NCBI GenBank assembly: GCA_041488155.1
Contig: JBGPOS010000101.1
Location: 1 to 9,239 of the forward strand
Reading direction: 5' to 3'
DNA: 9,239 bases
Source of the DNA: JBGPOS01 sp041488155
GTDB taxonomy: Bacteria > Chloroflexota > Dehalococcoidia > Tepidiformales > Tepidiformaceae
The position numbers were made by a program, and so were the translations under genes. Shown in pieces: positions 6,158 to 9,239 of this stretch (the stretch's first letter is position 1; every line of letters begins with the position of its first letter). Under the pieces are notes generated by a model, which worked only from the letters and a program-made list of their open reading frames with translations, searched no databases and was not told where the DNA came from.

Positions 6158-6176
6158 TCGGGCGCACGCCCGATTT
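6158..6176 (+). terminator. Weak intrinsic terminator after the ligase-like gene
   Basis: TCGGGC (6158-6163) pairs with GCCCGA (6168-6173) around the loop GCAC, followed by only three T residues (6174-6176). It begins 15 nt after the stop codon. The short T-run makes it a weak terminator, and the last Ts are also the start of the next promoter's -35 box. Confidence 0.4.
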
Positions 6177-6202
6177 GACGGGTAGGGTCGCACAGCTAGG
6201 AT
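6175..6202 (+). promoter_or_regulatory. Sigma-70-type promoter of the lipoprotein/zinc-ribbon unit
   Basis: The -35 box TTGACG (6175-6180) and -10 box TAGGAT (6197-6202) are separated by 16 nt. The expected transcript start is about 6209, giving a leader of roughly 24 nt before the GTG at 6233. This is the best two-box promoter in the window. Confidence 0.6.
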
Positions 6203-6232
6203 CGACCGATTCGATAGCTTCAGGGTGGTGCG

Positions 6233-6889
6233 GTGCGGTCTTCCAGGGCGTTCGTTCTTGGATCTGCTCTCGCCCTGTGTCTGTTAGCGGGCTGGTCGTG
6301 CGGCAACGGCCAGTCGCTCCAGGAACTGGCGAACGAGCGCCAGGAGGACACCTCCACCGAGGCCACGGCCTCTCCGGCCGCTTCCCAGTCGCCAGCCGCC
6401 GCAGCCTCCCGGTCACCCGCCACGGGCGCTTCGCAGTCTCCCACCGCGGCGGCCGCTGCCGGCGGCGCCAGCGGGAACACTGGCCTCTGCAACGCCATCC
6501 CCACCAACCTCAACGTCGATGTCAACGGCTTGCCGAAGGGCCTCCCAATATCTTCTGCGCAGGGCAACGAGACGATAGGCATCGAAGCCTGTATCGCCGC
6601 CACGAAGGGCTGCAAGACCACTGCCGACTGCGCTCTTATCGTCACCCTCATCCGCTTCGCCTCACCCGCCGAGGCCCGGGCGGCTATGGCGAAGACCGCC
6701 GCCGTCCTCCGGGCGTCCTCGCTCCGCCTCGGCGACGGTGGCTACGAGATCTACCGCGACCAGGTGGGCGAATGGGCGATCGGCTTCACGAAGGGTGCCG
6801 TCGGCTTCGACCTCGCCCTTAAGAGCACGAGCACCTCCCCCTCGCAAGCGGAAGGCATCGCGCAGCAGGTCCTCTCGCGGCTGCCATGA
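6233..6889 (+). CDS. Putative lipoprotein or secreted protein of unknown function
   Basis: The product is 218 aa. Residues 1-22 form a signal-like segment: Arg2 and Arg5, then the hydrophobic stretch AFVLGSALALCLLAGW, followed by Ser22-Cys23. The Cys could be lipidated, but the preceding AGWS departs from the usual L-(A/S)-(G/A)-C lipobox, so lipidation is uncertain. Residues about 40-80 are a low-complexity Ala/Ser/Pro/Thr linker with repeated AS(Q/R)SP. The rest (about 84-218) looks like a compact outer domain with four cysteines (86, 120, 127, 133), possibly in two disulfides, and alternating strands and helices; I do not recognise the fold. The GTG start at 6233 has only a weak AGGG-type site upstream, but it is the one that gives the signal segment directly. 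The stop overlaps the next start (ATGA at 6886-6889), so this protein and the membrane zinc-ribbon protein are probably made together. Confidence 0.75.
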   Translation: MRSSRAFVLGSALALCLLAGWSCGNGQSLQELANERQEDTSTEATASPAASQSPAAAASRSPATGASQSPTAAAAAGGASGNTGLCNAIPTNLNVDVNGLPKGLPISSAQGNETIGIEACIAATKGCKTTADCALIVTLIRFASPAEARAAMAKTAAVLRASSLRLGDGGYEIYRDQVGEWAIGFTKGAVGFDLALKSTSTSPSQAEGIAQQVLSRLP

Positions 6890-7533
6890 GTTGTCCTGCT
6901 TGCGGCGACCTCGCCCCCGGGACCGGGCGGTTCTGTCAGCGCTGCGGCTCGCCCCTGTCTGCGAACTGCGGGCACTGCGGCGCCCCCGTTTCCCCCGGCA
7001 CGCGCTTCTGCACAGCCTGCGGCGCCTCCGTCGCTACCCCCGGCCCTGGCCTCGTCACTGCCTCGGGCGCGGCCGGCGGATCCGCGGCCGCTTCCTCCCG
7101 ACTCAGCGTGGCGAACTGGGTCAGCTTCGTCGGGTTCGTCCTGGCGACAGCCGGCGCGTTGCTGCCCTGGGCTGAGGTCGGCGATATCAGCGTCTACCCG
7201 CTCTGGGGCGACACCACCCGCTTCCGCTTCGGCGACTGGTGGTCTGCGAACGCCGTCGATGGGCTCGTGGCTGGAGGTGTGGCGGCCGCCGGGGCGGCGC
7301 TTATGCTCATGCAGCACAACGGCCGTGCAGTGTCTCTCAGCCGCTGGCTGTGGAAGCTCTGCGCTGTGCTCCTCATCCTCGTCGTGGTGCTCGAACTCCA
7401 GTACGTCGTGTCGTTCGAAGGGGTCGGCATCGGGCTCGGGCTTGTGGCGATGGCCGCCGGGACGCTGCTCGTAATCTCGCCTGTGCTCGTTCCGTACATC
7501 ATCCGCCGCTTGCTCTACCCGAACGAAACCTGA
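6886..7533 (+). CDS. Double zinc-ribbon membrane protein
   Basis: The product is 215 aa. The N-terminus has two CxxC...CxxC zinc ribbons: Cys3/6/17/20 and Cys28/31/42/45, a double zinc-ribbon arrangement that is often a binding module without enzymatic activity. A flexible Gly/Ala/Ser linker (about 47-73) leads to about four hydrophobic segments (77-97, 123-142, 155-171, 179-203), including the LLPW turn at the end of the first. The ribbons are probably cytoplasmic, with the C-terminal PYIIRRLLYPNET also inside. No catalytic motif is visible. The start ATG overlaps the preceding stop as ATGA and has no good ribosome-binding site, which indicates translational coupling to the putative lipoprotein. 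Similar zinc-ribbon plus membrane proteins are common in high-GC bacteria and mostly lack assigned roles. Confidence 0.85.
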   Translation: MSCPACGDLAPGTGRFCQRCGSPLSANCGHCGAPVSPGTRFCTACGASVATPGPGLVTASGAAGGSAAASSRLSVANWVSFVGFVLATAGALLPWAEVGDISVYPLWGDTTRFRFGDWWSANAVDGLVAGGVAAAGAALMLMQHNGRAVSLSRWLWKLCAVLLILVVVLELQYVVSFEGVGIGLGLVAMAAGTLLVISPVLVPYIIRRLLYPNET

Positions 7534-7564
7534 TCCTCGCGTCGCCTCTCCAGCCCAAATCCGT

Positions 7565-7634
7565 GCGCCGGAGAAGGGGCAGCGCGGTTACGGCTCCCCT
7601 CTCCCCAACAGGGAGAGGGGTCTGAGGGTGAGGG
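7565..7634 (+). repeat. Intergenic palindromic repeat, variant copy before uvrB
   Basis: CCCCTCTCCC (7596-7605) and GGGAGAGGGG (7611-7620) form a perfect 10-bp stem around CAACA, followed by TCTGAGGGTGAGGG (7621-7634). It is related in layout to the copies after panB and panC (palindrome plus GGGNTGAGGG-like tail) but differs in stem and loop. A remnant of the other type, GCGCCGGAGAAGGGGCAG, lies just upstream from 7565. No T-run follows, so it is unlikely to be a standard terminator. The 171-nt gap between the zinc-ribbon gene and uvrB otherwise holds only the uvrB promoter. Confidence 0.7.
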
Positions 7635-7689
7635 AAAAGGGCCGCCCTCGCCCAGGCTTCCCGCGCAGGTCCGTTGCCCCGGCCGGCCC

Positions 7690-7698
7690 TGCTACACT
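7690..7698 (+). promoter_or_regulatory. Extended -10 promoter of uvrB, probably leaderless
   Basis: TGCTACACT is an extended -10 with TACACT at 7693-7698. The next start-site purine at normal distance is the G of the GTG at 7705 (7 nt after the hexamer), so the mRNA would begin at the start codon. No ribosome-binding site precedes this GTG, consistent with leaderless translation. No LexA-like operator was recognised nearby. Confidence 0.5.
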
Positions 7699-7704
7699 GG
7701 TGCG

Positions 7705-9239
7705 GTGCCTTCCTACGCCCCTGCCGATGCTCGCTCCGGGTTCCGTCTGGTCGCCGACTACGTCCCGACCGGCGACCAGCCGCAGGCCATCGAGAAGCTC
7801 GTCGAGGGCGTAAATCGCGGCGACCGCTACCAGACCCTGCTCGGCGTTACGGGCTCTGGCAAGACGTTCACCATGGCCAACGTCATCGCCCAGACCGCTC
7901 GTCCCACTCTCGTCCTCGCCCACAACAAGACCCTCGCCGCCCAGCTCTGCTCCGAACTCAAGGAGTTCTTCCCCGAAAACAGCGTCGAGTTCTTCGTCAG
8001 CTACTACGACTACTACCAGCCCGAAGCCTACATCCCCCGGACCGATACCTATATCGCCAAAGATGCCGACATCAACGAAGAGATCGACAAGCTCCGCCAC
8101 GCCGCCACGCGCGCCCTCTTCACCCGTCGCGACGTTGTCATTGTCGCCAGCGTCAGCTGCATCTACGGCCTCGGCGAACCCTCCGAGTACCAGCAGTTCG
8201 TCCTCAACTTCCGCCGCGGACAGCGCTTCGAACGCGGCGAAGCCATCCGGCGCATGGTTGGCATGCAGTACGAACGCAACGACATGAACGTCGTCCGCGG
8301 CAAATTCCGCCTCCGCGGCGACTCTCTCACCATCCTCCCCAGCTACGACGAACTGGCAGTGCGCATCGACTTCTTCGGCGACGAGGTCGAACGGATAGTC
8401 GAGCTCGACCCCCTCACCGGCGAGATCATGGCCGAACGTGAGGAGATCGATATCTTTCCCGCCAAGCACTTCGTGACATCGAAGGATCGCCTGTTCCAGG
8501 CCATCGAAGGCATCGAAGCCGAACTCCAGGACCAACTCGAATACCACCGCAGCCAGGGCAAGATCCTCGAGGCAGCTCGCCTCGAAGAGCGTACCCACTA
8601 CGACATCGAGTCAATGCGCGAGACCGGCTACTGCTCCGGGATCGAGAACTACTCCCGCCACCTCCAGGCCCGCGAGCCAGGCTCGACCCCCTGGTGCCTC
8701 CTCGACTACTTTCCCGACGACTGGCTCCTGATCGTCGACGAGTCTCACATGACTCTCCCTCAGGTCCAGGGCCAGTTCTTCGGCGACCGCGCCCGCAAAG
8801 AGACGCTCGTCGAATTCGGTTTCCGCCTCCCCAGCGCGCTCGACAACCGCCCGCTCACCTTCGAAGAGTTCGACCGCCACATCAACCAGGTCATGTTCAC
8901 GAGCGCCACCCCCGCCGACTACGAGGTCAGCCGGTCGACCCAGGTCGTTGAACAGGTCATCCGACCCACCGGCCTCCTCGACCCCCAGATCGAAGTCCGC
9001 CCCACGAAGAACCAGGTTGACGACCTGATGGAAGAGATCCGAGCCACGGTCGACCGCGGTCATCGCGTGCTCGTCACCACCCTCACCAAGAAGATGGCGG
9101 AAGACCTCGCCGACTACCTCACCGAGATGGGCATCAAGACCCACTACCTCCACTCAGAGATCCAGACGTTCGACCGGGTCGAGATCCTGCGCGACCTCCG
9201 GCTCGGTGTGTACGACGTCGTTGTCGGCATCAACCTCCT
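7705..9239 (+). CDS. uvrB: Excinuclease ABC subunit B (UvrB), 3'-truncated by window end
   Basis: UvrB is the damage-verifying DNA helicase-like subunit of nucleotide excision repair. It is loaded by UvrA and then recruits UvrC for incision. About 511 codons are present, ending at VVVGINL, so the last helicase motifs and the C-terminal UVR (UvrC-binding) domain lie outside the window. Visible features are the N-terminal TGDQPQAI (22-29), Walker A GVTGSGKTF (47-55), the damage-probing beta-hairpin region SYYDYYQPEAYIPRTDTYI, VASVSCIYGLG, GYCSGIENYSRHL, the Walker B-type box VDESH (344-348), GDRARKETLVEFGFRLPSALDNRPL, RPTGLLDPQIEVRP and TTLTKKMAEDL. All closely match known UvrB proteins and nothing appears broken. 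GTG 7705 is chosen because it gives a normal short N-terminus before the conserved GDQP motif. Confidence 0.98.
   Translation, partial: MPSYAPADARSGFRLVADYVPTGDQPQAIEKLVEGVNRGDRYQTLLGVTGSGKTFTMANVIAQTARPTLVLAHNKTLAAQLCSELKEFFPENSVEFFVSYYDYYQPEAYIPRTDTYIAKDADINEEIDKLRHAATRALFTRRDVVIVASVSCIYGLGEPSEYQQFVLNFRRGQRFERGEAIRRMVGMQYERNDMNVVRGKFRLRGDSLTILPSYDELAVRIDFFGDEVERIVELDPLTGEIMAEREEIDIFPAKHFVTSKDRLFQAIEGIEAELQDQLEYHRSQGKILEAARLEERTHYDIESMRETGYCSGIENYSRHLQAREPGSTPWCLLDYFPDDWLLIVDESHMTLPQVQGQFFGDRARKETLVEFGFRLPSALDNRPLTFEEFDRHINQVMFTSATPADYEVSRSTQVVEQVIRPTGLLDPQIEVRPTKNQVDDLMEEIRATVDRGHRVLVTTLTKKMAEDLADYLTEMGIKTHYLHSEIQTFDRVEILRDLRLGVYDVVVGINL

Overview
The window comes from a high-GC bacterium. 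Every convincing gene lies on the + strand. The codons are strongly C/G-ending, non-ATG starts are common (TTG or GTG for at least four of the eight genes), one start looks leaderless, and short GC-rich palindromes of the CCCCTTCTCCCG/CGGGAGAAGGGG type sit between genes. Together with pan genes near uvrB and Ser/Thr/Pro-rich exported proteins, this suggests a Chloroflexota-like (perhaps Dehalococcoidia) chromosome. That placement is inference; no marker gene proves it.

Layout. Positions 1-372 hold no gene I can support, but they contain a possible promoter and a foldable leader in front of panD. Positions 373-2587 are a pantothenate operon in the order panD (aspartate 1-decarboxylase), panB (ketopantoate hydroxymethyltransferase), panC (pantothenate synthetase). 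PanD makes beta-alanine, PanB makes ketopantoate, and PanC joins beta-alanine to pantoate. The ketopantoate reductase step is not encoded here. Two nearly identical palindromic repeats follow panB and panC. Positions 2751-3419 encode a YkgJ-type cysteine-cluster protein of unknown function.

Positions 3510-6143 are the most unusual part. A short Gly-rich, disordered-looking protein carries three families of internal peptide repeats. A close downstream gene (21 nt gap, same frame) encodes a divergent glutamine-synthetase-fold / GCS2-like carboxylate-amine ligase domain joined to a basic linker, one membrane helix and a long Pro/Thr-rich outer tail. The pair looks like a peptide or protein substrate with a membrane-anchored modifying enzyme. 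This is a hypothesis, not a known system as far as I can tell.

Positions 6233-7533 are a two-gene unit with an ATGA overlap: a putative lipoprotein or secreted protein of unknown function, and a double zinc-ribbon protein with about four membrane helices. Another palindromic repeat follows. From 7705 to the right edge lies uvrB (excinuclease ABC subunit B), apparently starting on a leaderless GTG and cut off by the window end after about 511 codons.

Three transcription units (before the YkgJ gene, the Gly-rich gene and uvrB) share an extended -10 motif TGCTAnnnT, which probably reflects the housekeeping promoter style of this genome.
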